Below, piece by piece: positions 12,076 to 22,949 of a stretch of 64,000 bases of DNA; the stretch's first letter is position 1, and each line of letters starts with the position of its first letter. The notes under the pieces are model-generated. The model did not search any database. It was not told the DNA's origin and saw nothing but the letters and a program-made list of their open reading frames with translations. Location of the stretch: positions 6,596,213 through 6,660,212 of the forward strand of contig CM040093.1 in NCBI GenBank assembly GCA_022496805.1. The letters run 5' to 3'. Position numbers and translations under genes: made by a program. Source of the DNA: Pohlia nutans (Eukaryota > Streptophyta > Bryopsida > Bryales > Mniaceae).

Positions 12076-12204
12076 ATGTCTGATGATCAAAAGCTGCCCC
12101 ATGTGACAACCCTGGATTCAGTGATTAGAGAGCACGCACTAGCAGCAAGGCGACTTGTGCAAAATTCACTGCATATGACCCTGGAACAATTGATTCAGCT
12201 TTAG
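12076..12204 (+). other. Short coding-like ORF, possible exon remnant
   Basis: A 42-codon ATG-to-TAG frame (MSDDQKLPHV...) encodes a balanced, helix-prone peptide. There is no family match, no upstream promoter and no clear splice partners. It may be a gene or transposon remnant or chance. Confidence 0.15.
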
Positions 12205-12419
12205 AATCTCCATTCACAACACAAACGACCTGCGAGCTCAGCTATCAAAATAAAATAACAAAATAATTATAAACAATTCTGAAATCTGGGTACATCATGC
12301 ATTCTGCAAACTGGGTCAACGGACGGACACCATGCAATTTTTTCTTACTGCACCACCACCATTTCTCGCAGCTCCACCATTTCCCAATGAATAAGATAAA
12401 TCATGGCTTAAAAGTAGGA

Positions 12420-13200
12420 CTGGAATTGAAAAAGTCGGGATTATACGCCAGGATGACAGTTCCAGCTCCTGAGCTCCACCGTTTCTAGCTCAACGACTGG
12501 TGCCGTGAAGAATATGGTGAATGGTGCCTCAACTGTAGCACTGGAATGACAAAGCTCCGGATCTTGAAAGCCACGAAGCTTCCAGCTCCACCATTTGCGA
12601 ATGACCGGTGTGGTGACTGATGCAGCCCGTAACAGTAGCACTGGAATTGAAAAAGCCGGGATTATACGCCAGGATGACAGTTCCAGCTCCTGAGCTCCAC
12701 CGTTTCTAGCTCAACGACTGGTGCGGTGAAGAATATGGTGAATGGTGCCTCAACTGTAGCACTGGAATGACAAAGCTCCGGATCTTGAAAGCCACGAAGC
12801 TTCCAGCTCCACCATTTGCGAATGACCGGTGTGGTGACTGATGCAGCCCGTAACAGTAGCACTGGAATTGGAAAAGCCAATATTATACGCCAGATTGACA
12901 GTTCCAGCTCCTGAGCTCCACCGTTTCTAGCTCAACGACTGGTGCGGTGAAGAATATGGTGAATGGTGCCTCAACTGTAGCACTGGAATGACAAAGCTCC
13001 GGATCTTGAAAGCCACGAAGCTTCCAGCTCCACCATTTGCGAATGACCGGTGTGGTGACTGATGCAGCCCGTAACAGTAGCACTGGAATTGGAAAAGCCA
13101 ATATTATACGCCAGGATGACAGTTCCAGCTCCACCGTTTCGAGCTCAACGACTGGTGCGGTGAAGAATATGATGAATGGTGCCTCAACTGTAGCACTGAA
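12420..13200. repeat. 221-bp tandem repeat, about 3.6 copies
   Basis: The landmark TTATACGCCAG occurs at 12441, 12662, 12883 and 13104, exactly 221 bases apart. The units are nearly identical. The last unit lacks eight bases (TGAGCTCC) present in the others. Its plus frame is open, and 213 bases would be 71 codons. Open frames on the minus strand simply repeat with the unit. Confidence 0.9.
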
Positions 13201-14480
13201 AAAGAGGGACCATGCCCTTGGTCACAGTTCAAGCTTGACATTGTGGGATGACTTGGATTCTGTAAGTCTGTCAAGTTCGTCGGATGGGAAGGGTGGAGGT
13301 CACGTAAAATCCGAACGCACTCTTAACCTTATTGGCTGCCGTTTGTTTATATTTGGTTCTGTCATGCTTTATTGCCGCCAAACCCGTCTTTCTTTTTGCC
13401 TACTAATACCAACAGGAAGAGAGGAAAAATATTAGTCACCCAGCCAAGATTGGATGGCCGTCGATGTACACAGGCACAGTTCGTGCATGCGGCGCGGGGT
13501 TGGGGTTTAATCAGAGTGACCATCCACGGTGTCGAACGTACATACGTTCATTGCTGTAAGTTGCATCTCATTCTTCAGCTAGGAATTCCGTTCTGTTAGC
13601 TAGTAAATTGCAATCACTTTCTCTCATTTTCTTGATGTACATTGCAATGTTTCACTGTCTTAGTGATGTGTGAAATTATTCGACGAGATTCACGTATGTA
13701 TGCACACGCACGTACTACTTAATATTGAACTTCTAACTAGCTTACTTTATCCCAGTCCGTTACACGAGTATAATTCTAAACTCATTTCAAGCGCCAGCTC
13801 AAGATTGAATTAGCTCCAGACTGCCGACCAAGATCTTCCCATCCGATCGAGGCTAGGCGTTTCTAGTTGTGCCATCTTTTCAAGCTTGAATTCTGCAAGC
13901 TTTAATTTATCCCTGTACACGATGCACTAGCTTCAAGCTAATCATTGACAGTACATTGTAGGGAGTAATTAACATATATACTACACTCTGCAAACTTTTT
14001 CTTTCATGAGGTTGAGGTCAGACGGATGAGTGCGGACCAGGATCGGACATATATACTGAGCAGGCCTTGACTGTCAGCGACTTGGCAGATCAATCCAGCA
14101 TGAACGAGCTCGCTGCGTCAAGTTGTGTTTGTCGGTGTATGTTGGAAATAAATTAGAATGCGGCAGTGTTACTTACTTAGCAATGAAGGGGCCGGTGCTA
14201 GTTTGCTTAACTTCTACCTATCGCGAGTTGCTATTTTGTCACTTTATTCCATTGTCGCCACACAAGATGGCTCGATCTAGGCTCTAGATATTTAATTTTC
14301 CCGTCGTCTAGTGTATACTCAGTTTAGTTTACTCCTGGACACGATGTTTCTTGCCACTGTGACCACAGCATCTGCAGCTACCGCTTTAATCAGAGAACTC
14401 TCTGATTGATTCCACCCGGTGCTCGCTTCGCAAGCAATGATTTGGATTTGTTAATAGAACAACAGTAGTGAAAAAACAAA
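13200..14480. other. Non-coding interval
   Basis: An open frame runs from the last repeat unit to 13435, but no domain is recognisable. The rest is AT-rich with no supported gene. Confidence 0.4.
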
Positions 14481-14826
14481 CTTGAATGTCGATATACATA
14501 TGTTTGATCGAAATGGGATTCGATACTTCGGCAAGTACGCAGCCTGTGTTTGCATGTTACTAACCTTCAGTACGTCTTTGTTATTGTATTCGCCAAATGG
14601 AACTTCACGGTCACTTACATGTATTCAAAAACTGCCATCGTTCGTATACATCTGTCAGGTGTTTCACTGTTTCATGTCTTTGCATGCGTGCATCTCGGCT
14701 GGGTATCTCGATCGAAAGAAGTTCGTAACTTGCGGTAAGTCCACGAATTGGAGGGCGTGGATTCAATCAATAAGGAACCAGTTTGACAACAGGCTGCAGT
14801 TTCACAAGAGTACTGGAGTGTCACCC

Positions 14827-15150
14827 ATGGCGGAACAACCGAGTTTTGGAGGGGCCGGAGCAGCCGCTCCAGGGCCATCCCAAGGGGCAGGACTAGCAGC
14901 ACCAGCGGCACTCGTAGCAGGACAGGCACCAGGGCCGGCACAGCCAGCGGCAGTCCCGGTAGCTCCGGTGGCACTCGTAGCGGCCCCGGTACCCGCAGTG
15001 GGACAGGTGGTTGCACCCGTGGCAGGTCCAGTCATCCCCATTTTGGCGGGAGTTCTAGTCGTTGGTGTTCAAGCAAGAGATGATATCCAAGCTGGTCTGA
15101 TGGGCCCACCGGCTAAGAAATGCGACGTCCGCTTCACCATTTGGCCATGA
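14827..15150 (+). CDS. Small Ala/Pro/Val-rich hypothetical protein
   Basis: The 107-residue frame starts at an ATG in a good plant context (CCCATGGCGG). Residues about 8-75 are low-complexity Ala, Pro, Gly and Val with repeated APV motifs. The last 30 residues are more ordinary. The frame is also open upstream to 14482, so it could be an internal exon. AATAAA motifs near 15480-15490 could serve for polyadenylation. No family is recognised. It may be a disordered or arabinogalactan-like protein without a clear signal peptide, or a chance frame in GC-rich DNA. Confidence 0.3.
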   Translation: MAEQPSFGGAGAAAPGPSQGAGLAAPAALVAGQAPGPAQPAAVPVAPVALVAAPVPAVGQVVAPVAGPVIPILAGVLVVGVQARDDIQAGLMGPPAKKCDVRFTIWP

Positions 15151-15556
15151 CATGCATATAAAACTGAGAATCCGGTACAGCCCAGTTTTTCTTCATATAT
15201 CCCAAAGTGAGAGGAAGGTCCCTAAATTATCAATCTGTCTTGTTGTTGTTGGACAAATTAGGATTTTGATTGGAATGTTTTATGAATATGCTAAAGTATT
15301 CTGGGAATATATTTGTATATTTTAAAATTGGGCAAGCAAATTGGACCAGACGGGCGAGCAATCCGTCAGTGCTGGAATAGAGATGGTATATTTATAGATA
15401 TATCTTTGGATTTTGATTTCGTTGTATGTCACTATATCAGCGCTGTGGAGAGGGTGGGGTAGTGGATTGTTGTTTATAATAATAAATAAAGCAAGAAAAA
15501 AGTAGTTTGATATTTGTCTCTATTCATCAAACTCTATGTTCACTATGAAGTAATTG

Positions 15557-15710
15557 AAAAGTGTGAGTTTTATTCAACCCCACCAATTTTGCTAGTTAGG
15601 TTCCTCCTTTTGCCCCGCGCCTCACTGTTGTGGTGGCTCTGTATTTTATCTCCTTGCAATTGAGTTTTCAATTTGTGCCAAAAAAAAAAAAAAAAAAAAG
15701 TGTGAGTTTT
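15557..15710 (+). mobile_element. Poly-A retroposed insertion with target duplication
   Basis: A 15-base direct repeat, AAAAGTGTGAGTTTT, flanks the insert (15557-15571 and 15696-15710). The insert of about 124 bases ends in a run of at least 16 A. No RNA polymerase III A and B boxes are evident. It is therefore more likely a 5'-truncated LINE or processed-transcript 3' end than a classical SINE. Confidence 0.8.
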
Positions 15711-16360
15711 GGCCAGTTTGCTTTGTCTTTGATGCTCAACCTACTGGGTACACGTACGTTGAAGTCCTACTTTATGCATGCTTGACTTCATGAAGTGGAA
15801 ATGGATATTGTATTATTTTAGGGATCTGTTCATGGCCTTCGTATTGCTTAGAAATTCGTAATAGTAAATCTTTTTAGACTTATCTCGATTTCAAAGCTTA
15901 ACTGAGTTAAATAGAGGAATCTAACTCCCTACAAGGAGTTTTGCATGGCCCAAGGAATGGCACTCAATTGACAGACCCACAGGCTAAACCAGCGCTTCGA
16001 ATCATGAGGAGATTCTAATACAATAAGGGGATCTGGGGACGGAAGGATTATTCACAAACATCGAACATATACGTACCGATCATTGCTAAAATCCAAAATA
16101 ACATTGCAAAGAATTGCTAAAAAGAATTGCATCAGTCTCTTCAAGATCCTAATGCCTACATTGAAGAACAGTCATGTGCATTCACCAATGCTCTTATTAA
16201 CTGGACCAAATACTGCACATGATCAAATAATAAGGTCGTCCATTTTATTATTCACGTTGTCAAAATTTGCATACAACGCTAAAATTTTAGATGCTACTCA
16301 AGAGAGCGCAATTGCGGCAATTCCAAGAGTCTGCTCAAGAGACTCAACCTTCTACTTTCC
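15711..16360. other. Non-coding interval
   Basis: No supported gene. An open frame at 16083-16577 runs over the second exon of lipid transfer protein copy 4 on the opposite strand and is not supported. Confidence 0.4.
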
Positions 16361-16436
16361 CAGTACTCAACTCCAGCTTCGAAATTTGAGAGTCGCTTGG
16401 ACGCCATTGGCAACTTCGAGCTTCAGCAGTGTGCAC

Positions 16437-16991
16437 TCAGCTTCCTGGAACACGGATTCCTGCAGATTGTGCAATACAGAACATGAAATAAACAGCACCT
16501 TAAATAAACCATTGGCTTTACGATCGAAAACAATGAACAAATCAGCAACCGACGCTGCACTCAAGGTTTTCATTTAAAATTCTTACGTTTTTAGGATGCA
16601 TGCCAATGCTAGAAAATTGATCAACTATACAAGTCGGGGTACGAGCGTTTCAGAGTTGAAATGTGGATTGGGTACCTTGGCAGACGAAGCCCTTGGGAAC
16701 AGCAATGCGGCACTTCTGAGGGATGCCCAGGGCGATGCGAGGCACCACGCCCTGCGCCTTGGCCAGCGAATTACTGAGAAGAGAACACAAACACTTGGCT
16801 CCCGCGCTGCCCTGCCCCATCTTGGCCACGTTGCTGCAACACTGCTTGGACGGCATAACTTGCGCATTCTTGCTGGCAGCCATGCACGGCACCAGCTGCA
16901 TGATGTCGCACCCTGCCGCCGCTGCCGTCGTCGTCATCTCCGATGCCAGCACCAGCACCACGCACAGCGCAACGGCTACCTGGAGCTTCAT
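16437..16991 (-). CDS. Secreted non-specific lipid transfer protein, copy 4
   Basis: Predicted 112 residues with a signal peptide and eight cysteines. Exon 1 is 16676-16991 and exon 2 is 16437-16459, with a 216-base intron, the shortest in the array. Synonymous changes in exon 2 (GTT CCA) leave IRVPGS unchanged, which suggests selection on this tiny exon. Sequence further 3' is diverged from the other copies, so the downstream flank came from elsewhere or has decayed. Confidence 0.9.
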
Positions 16992-17142
16992 GATGTGGTT
17001 GTCTCCGTTGCCCATGTCGAACCGTGCAGCTAGCAAGCGACTGAGAAAGATCACCACAGTCAATTGAGAGACGTGCAAGAGTAAAATTCCTGAGGGTGAG
17101 AGAGAGACTGATTGTGGTGGAGATGGAAGTGAGGAAGTGAGA

Positions 17143-17324
17143 AATATAAAGTAAGTAAAGCATGGAGTTCATTAAGCAGGGCATTCAAGGATTGGTTGAG
17201 ATGGTGTATCCACTCTCCGTTGACTTGACAGTTGCTTCATCAAAGTAGTCGGTGGACAGTAGCTGAGGAGATGTGCAACCATTTGAGAGTATTAGGTATT
17301 CGTAATTACTTGTTGGTTGACTTT
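17143..17324 (-). promoter_or_regulatory. Promoter of lipid transfer protein copy 4
   Basis: TATA-like TTTATAT on the minus strand (17144-17150). The W-box block is at 17311-17324. Both sit at the distances seen in the paralogues. Confidence 0.55.
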
Positions 17325-17498
17325 GGTTTAGCTGGTAGTCTGTGTGGGTGTTGATTTAAATCTGTTGTATTAATGCGTTCTTCGATGATAATCCTGTTAG
17401 TTGATTGAAATCTTTAGGAGCTGTAGAGAACGCATGCATTGGAATTGTCTTTGGAATCCAGCGGCGGAGCAGAGTGTGCACATCAGGTTACGCTCACT

Positions 17499-18052
17499 TT
17501 AACCTCTAAGCGACCGAACGTCCATTTTATGGTCACTGCTTTTTTTACAAGCCGCCGAGGAGGATAAATATATTTTTATAAAAAATAAAAAATATTTGCA
17601 AATAGGATATCAAGTCTACTTTTCGACTCAATTTGAATCATGTTGACCAATCCGACTTAAACTCCATCGAGGAGAATTTTCCAAAGACAATGACTTCATC
17701 ATTGCCCTATTGCTATAAACTTTATTATTTCTGGAAACTAATAATTATATTCTCTCTTTTGAAATAATTCTTTCTTTAAATTCAGAATAGAATGTCTAGT
17801 TTTAACCAATCATACCAAATATCAAATTCTAAAAATATAATTTGTAATTTTGGTGAATATTAAACGGTAAGTGCTTTTAAATGCATTAAATGAGTATCTG
17901 AATCGATTTTTGAAAGTTTGATTGTACAGATAATTGCTAAACATCATGCTTCTCATTTTCTCTTGTGCACCAAATTTCATCAAAGTTAAAAAAGTAACAT
18001 TTTATAACACATCTAGGTTTTACCCTTACCCCCTCTGTCATTTAGGGATTAA
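17499..18052. mobile_element. TTAA-flanked MITE, piggyBac-like ends
   Basis: The element begins TTAACCTCTAAGCGACCG and ends GTCATTTAGGGATTAA, with TTAA at both borders. Paralogous blocks at 5127-5160 and 20880-20900 lack it, which gives empty sites. It is collinear with 51027-51571. Length is about 554 bases with no coding capacity. Confidence 0.75.
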
Positions 18053-18182
18053 ATCATACATTTTTGCCTGACTAAATTCAATCAATACTTCAAAATGGGT
18101 TCTGATTGCAAAATTTGATGGTTGATAGGGCTCATTACCTTATTGCAGCCTAGAAAGATAAATTGGTTGAATTGGTTATGTA

Positions 18183-19050
18183 CAGTCGGGTACAAGATGA
18201 TTACGAATGTTGGACCTAGTTGAGATTTGTGGTAACTTTGGAAAGCCGATGTATGCTCAAAAGTGAACGGAATATCAAATTGTAATTTGCATTGGAATCA
18301 CACTAAAGTTTACTTTATCATCATTACAAGTACACATATGTACTTGAAAATCATACAAAAAATATGATGTTTTTTATATACTATCTACCATTTAGTACTG
18401 CTACCATTTGTGAAAATTACAACTTGTATTTAAAGGTATGTATTAAAAATGAACCTTCACAATTGCTTTAGAGATACTTGATCCCACACCACTTCAACTA
18501 CTTGTATGATTTCTTACTTGTTCTTTATCTTAATGCAAAAAATCTTTGACTATCTTCCACATGTTCACTATGAAATGATAGATAGTGTATAAAAGAAATT
18601 CAAATTGTTGTATTATTTTTAAATAATTATTTTTTCACTCCTTATGAAGTTGAAGCACGCTTCACTGCAATTCCAATGCAATTTTTGGTTTCAAAATCGG
18701 TTCATTTGTGAGCATGCTAGAGCTTCCTAAAAATTGTTGAACTTACTAATGAAACTGAAAGGCCATATTCGTTATATTGAGACTTTTCGCAAATTTTGAG
18801 ACGGAATGCTAGTTATTCAAAAATTCATTTTAAAAATAATTATTGAAACCAAAAAATAATAATGCTCAAATAGTGATTCTATAATAAAATTCTAAAAGTT
18901 GGTGTTGTTACCTATTTATAAAAAAATATTAGTAAAGATATAAAACGGTTTATCTTTGAGTTGAAGATAAAAATGAGACTGCGAAAAGTCTCAATATAAC
19001 AAATATGGCCTTACTGATTGAATAATTCATAATCATCTTGTACCCGACTG
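18183..19050. mobile_element. TA-flanked MITE, Tc1/mariner-like
   Basis: Terminal inverted repeats CAGTCGGGTACAAGATGATT and their inverse end at CCCGACTG, flanked by TA on both sides. The homologous site near 5285-5298 in another block of the array is uninterrupted, so the insertion postdates the duplication. Length is 868 bases. It contains a nested smaller element. Confidence 0.8.
18751..19014. mobile_element. Nested MITE-like inverted repeat
   Basis: AAGGCCATATTCGTTATATT at the left and its inverse at the right (ending AATATGGCCTT) enclose about 264 bases inside the larger element. The inverted match extends for more than 30 bases. It could be a nested insertion or a subterminal inverted repeat of its host. 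Confidence 0.55.
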
Positions 19051-19800
19051 TACTGTACATAGTTCGTTATGTTGGTGCGTCTAATTTCTGCCAAATGGAA
19101 CAAATTGGACGTTCCTCATGCCTAATTAAAGCACGAGACAATAAGCTAGTCAAATGGATTCATGTAGCAAATCTACTAGGACTTATCTGTAGCTGGCAAT
19201 ATAATTTGATTCCTGTGATTCTCTTGTTTACGTAAAAGGTCTTCATGTGCATGCTTCTTTTTCAATATGGAACTTATTTAATTTTGGTCTGAAGAACTTC
19301 CATAATCAAGCTTAAATTTATTATTGTTGTGTAGATTTGTGTCTGTCAAGTGTATTCTTCAACATCGCAAGACTCTCCAGGGGGAAGTATTACCCCTCGA
19401 ACCTCTGTGCATTAATTTGTTGATGGTCAAATTGGCGTGATTCAGAACGCCAAAGTTGTGAAATCCAAGTGCTCATATGTAGCACAAAGAACTAGGACCG
19501 ATATGATCTGTCAAAGTGCCAATCTCTTGATATCATGAAATTAGAGAAAAATGAAATTTCACATTTATTGCAATAATGTCATGATTCAAACATGTATATG
19601 TTGTAATTCCAGAAAGCAAGCACAATCACCAGAATGTACCCGCATTCCTACAGTCTCACTCATTCAACCTTCTCCTTCCACATGCTACTCTCTCATACCC
19701 CAGGAAAATTAAGCAAACTACTCTCTCATACTACTCACTCCTGGGTACGTTTGACATTTGAGCAGAGTCGGTTGCAACTTGAAGCTTCAACCATTTGCGC

Positions 19801-20390
19801 TCAGCTTCCCGGGACACGGATTCCTGCAATCCAGAACAACCAGACACAATTAGCTCAGCACCTTAGCATTACTACGTACATCAATGCTTGAGGCTGCAAT
19901 TGATAAAGGCTTCTACTTCAACCTTCCAGTCTACCTGGTTAAGATACATGATGGCGATGCATGATTAGTCGACATCGCTTCAATGAAGCTAGACCAAATT
20001 ATTAGCGACAGAGCAGTTCTGAATGATGAAGTAGAAATGGGACCGGGGCATCGAGAGTTGAAATGTGGATTGGGTACCTTGGCAGACGAAGCCCTTGGGG
20101 ACTGCAATGCGGCACTTCTGAGGGATGCCCAGGGCGATGCGAGGCACCACTCCCTGCGCCTTGGCCAGCGAGTTGCTGAGAAGAGAACACAAACACTTGG
20201 CTCCCGCGCTGCCCTGCCCCATCTTGGCCACGTTGCTGCAGCACTGCTTGGACGGCATCACTTGGGCGTTCTTGCTGGCGGCCATGCACGGCACCAGCTG
20301 CATGATGTCGCACCCTGCTGCCGCCGTCGTCGTCATCTCCGATGCCAGCACCAGCACCACGCACAGCGCAACGGCTACCTGGAGCTTCAT
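19801..20390 (-). CDS. Secreted non-specific lipid transfer protein, copy 5
   Basis: Predicted 111 residues with a signal peptide and eight cysteines. Exon 1 is 20078-20390 and exon 2 is 19801-19823, with a 254-base intron. The mature protein is essentially identical to copy 4, suggesting a recent duplication or gene conversion. Promoter and flanks are intact. Confidence 0.9.
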
Positions 20391-20536
20391 GATGTGGTTG
20401 TCTCCGTTGCCCATGTCGAACCGTGCAGCTAGCAAGCGACTGAGAAAGATCACCACAGTCAATTGAGAGACGTGCAAGAGTAAAATTCCTGAGGGAGAAA
20501 GAATGATTGTGGTGAAGATTAAGTTGAGTAAGTGAG

Positions 20537-20726
20537 AAATATATAGTAAGCAAAGCATGGGGTTCATAAAGCGGGGCATTTAAGGATTTGTTGAGATGGT
20601 GTATCCACTCTACGTTGACTTGACAGTTGCTTCATCAAAGCAGTCGGTGGACAGTAGGCTCTGCGGTGATGTGCCAACATTTGAGAGTGTTAGGTATTCG
20701 TAATTACTTACAGTTGGTTGACTTTG
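20537..20726 (-). promoter_or_regulatory. Promoter of lipid transfer protein copy 5
   Basis: TATA box on the minus strand within 20539-20546. The TTGAC-containing block is at 20713-20726. Confidence 0.55.
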
Positions 20727-20939
20727 GTTTAGCTGGTAGTCTGTGTGGGTATTGATTTAAATTTGTTGTACATGAGCTCTTCGATGATAATCGTGTTTGT
20801 TGATTGAAATCTTTAGGAGCTGTAGAGAACGCATGCATTGGAACTGTCTTTGGAATCCAGCGGCAGAGAAGAGTGTGCACATCAGGTTACGCTCACTTGC
20901 AGAACTTACCAGGAATCTGCAAAATGGGTTCTGATTGCA

Positions 20940-22030
20940 TCAAAAGAGGAATCCGATGATTGATATCAGGCTCATTGATTCCCTGAGCAGCTTGGGACGA
21001 TAAATTTCTTACATAGTATGTTAAATTGGTGCTGCTAATGTCTGCTAAATTTTACATATTTAACGTAAGTTCCTCATGCCCAATTAAAACCACGAGAGAA
21101 TAAGATAGTCAACATTTGGAGATATAGCAAATCTAGTTCCTGTAGCTGGCAATATAATTTGATTCCTATGATTATCTAAGTGTTTTTGTAATTTAAGGTC
21201 TACATGTGCATGCTTCTTTGTCAATGTGGAACTTATTCTCGTTGGAAGAACTTCCATGTACTTTATGCTTGAATTGCTGCTGACTTGTATCTGTCAAGTG
21301 TATTCTTCAAGATTTGGAAACGTTGCAAGGGTCTAGGGAAGTATTATCCCTGGAACCTGTTGCATTAATTTGTTCATGAGTACTATATCCTCATATAGTT
21401 TGTGAAGATAGTGTGGTTCCGAGCGCAAAATTGGTAACGTTCAAGTGCCCAAAGCTCCAAAAATTAGGACTGGTTTAGATATGAGGTATCAATTGCCGAT
21501 TGGATTTGCACCGTCATTTAAATGAATTCCGCAAAATGTGTAACAAATATCGCTAAAAATTCAACCGGGTTGACAATCCCAATCCTACCAGTTGTGGACT
21601 ATACCCATGAATACTGGCATGGACAACGATAACCAAGTTAGGGCTCCCTTGACCCACTCATTGGCTCGTCACGCATCAGCAATACTGTTCCAGATGTTGT
21701 TCATGGTCAAATTGGCGTGATTCAGAGCGCCAGAGTGGTGAAATCCAAGTGCTCATAGCACTATAGATCTGAAGTGCCAATCTCTTGAAATTATGAACTT
21801 AGCCAATGAAATTTCACGTTTATTCCAATGATATGTCATGATTCAAACATGTATATATATAGTAGTTCCAGAATGCAAGCACAATCACCTGACTGGGCCC
21901 CAATCCCTACAATCTGACACATTCAACCTTCTCTTTGCACATGCTACTCTCTCATGCATACCCCAGGAATTAAACAAACTACTCATTCTTGGGCACGATT
22001 GAGCGTTGAGCAGTGTTGTTTGCATCTTGA
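20940..22030. other. Duplicated flank, no gene
   Basis: Matches the 5' and 3' flanks of other array units, notably 5160-6010 and 6440-6960. No coding feature. Confidence 0.6.
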
Positions 22031-22048
22031 AGCTTCAACCATTTGCGC

Positions 22049-22629
22049 TTAGCTCCCGGGGACACGGATTCCTGCAATAAAGAACAACCAGACACAATCA
22101 GCTCAGCACCTTAGCATTACTACATCAATGCATGACGAGCTGCAATGAAGGCTTTTGTTTCAGCCTTCCAGTCGAGCTAGTTAAGATACATGGCAATGCA
22201 TGAATAGTCGACATCGCTTCAATGAAACCAGACCAAATTATAAGCCACACAGCAGTTTCATGACGAAGTAGAAATGGAATTGGGGCAGAGTAGTTGAAAT
22301 GTGGATTGAGTACCTTGGCAGACGAAGCCCTTGGGGACAGGAATGCGGCACTTCTGAGGGATGCCCAGGGCAATGCGAGGCACCACGCCCTGCGCCTTGG
22401 CCAGCGAGTTGCTGAGAAGAGAACACAAACACTTGGCTCCCGCGCTGCCCTGCCCCATCTTCGCCACGTTGCTGCAACACTGCTTGGACGGCATCACTTG
22501 GGCGTTCTTGCTGGCGGCCATGCACGGCACCAGCTGCATGATGTTGCACCCTGCTGCCGCTGCCGTCGCCGTCATCTCCGATGCCAGCACCAGCACAACG
22601 CACAGCGCAACGACTACCTGGAGCTTCAT
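22049..22629 (-). CDS. Secreted non-specific lipid transfer protein, copy 6
   Basis: Predicted 112 residues with a signal peptide (MKLQVVVAL...) and eight cysteines. Exon 1 is 22314-22629 and exon 2 is 22049-22071, with a 242-base intron. It is the most divergent member: GCNIM for GCDIM, RIPVPKG for RIAVPKG, and a TAA stop instead of TGA. Sequence just upstream of the ATG differs from the other five, which fixes MKLQ as the start. The frame is intact. Confidence 0.9.
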
Positions 22630-22733
22630 GATGGGCAGCGAACACGATTTATCACCACCCGTGATTGAGGCCTGCTGCTGCAATTCTAAATGGGAGAGAG
22701 TGGCTGTGGTGAAGATTGAGGTGAGGAAGTGAG

Positions 22734-22914
22734 GATATATAGTATGCGAGCATGGGGTTTATTTAGAAGGCAGGTCATTCAAGGATTTGTTGAGATGGTG
22801 TATTTAATCTGCGTTGACTTTAGACTTCATCAAAGCAGTCGCTGGTTAGTAGCTACGCTGATATGCCGGCAGTTGAGAGTGTTAGGTGTTTGTCAATACT
22901 TGTTGGTTGACTTT
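22734..22914 (-). promoter_or_regulatory. Promoter of lipid transfer protein copy 6
   Basis: TATA box (TATATAT on minus, 22735-22741) and a W-box-containing block at 22901-22914, although the leader between TATA and ATG is diverged. Confidence 0.55.
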
Positions 22915-22949
22915 GGTTTAGCTGCGAGATGCCGAGAATGTGGGATTCT

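Larger units (their letters stand above)
900..22940. repeat. Tandem segmental duplication carrying six lipid transfer protein genes
   Basis: Blocks of roughly 2-3 kb recur in the same orientation. Each holds a 3' flank with ATTCCTACAGTCT-like text, a tiny second exon, an intron of about 240 bases, the main exon and a TATA box. Further upstream come a conserved GGTTGACTTTGGTT block and a GGAATCCAGCGGCGGAG block. The flanks at 5880-6010 and 6440-6650 match 21400-21545 and 21560-21760, and 5100-5460 matches 18060-18180 plus 19050-19250 and 20840-21200. The array therefore grew by duplication of whole gene units. Units 3 and 4 are separated by about 8 kb of unrelated insertions. Confidence 0.85.

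Noticed and set aside
12441..13134. Three minus frames with near-identical 66-83 residue products
   Set aside because: The 221-base period is not a multiple of three, and the frames only repeat because the DNA repeats.
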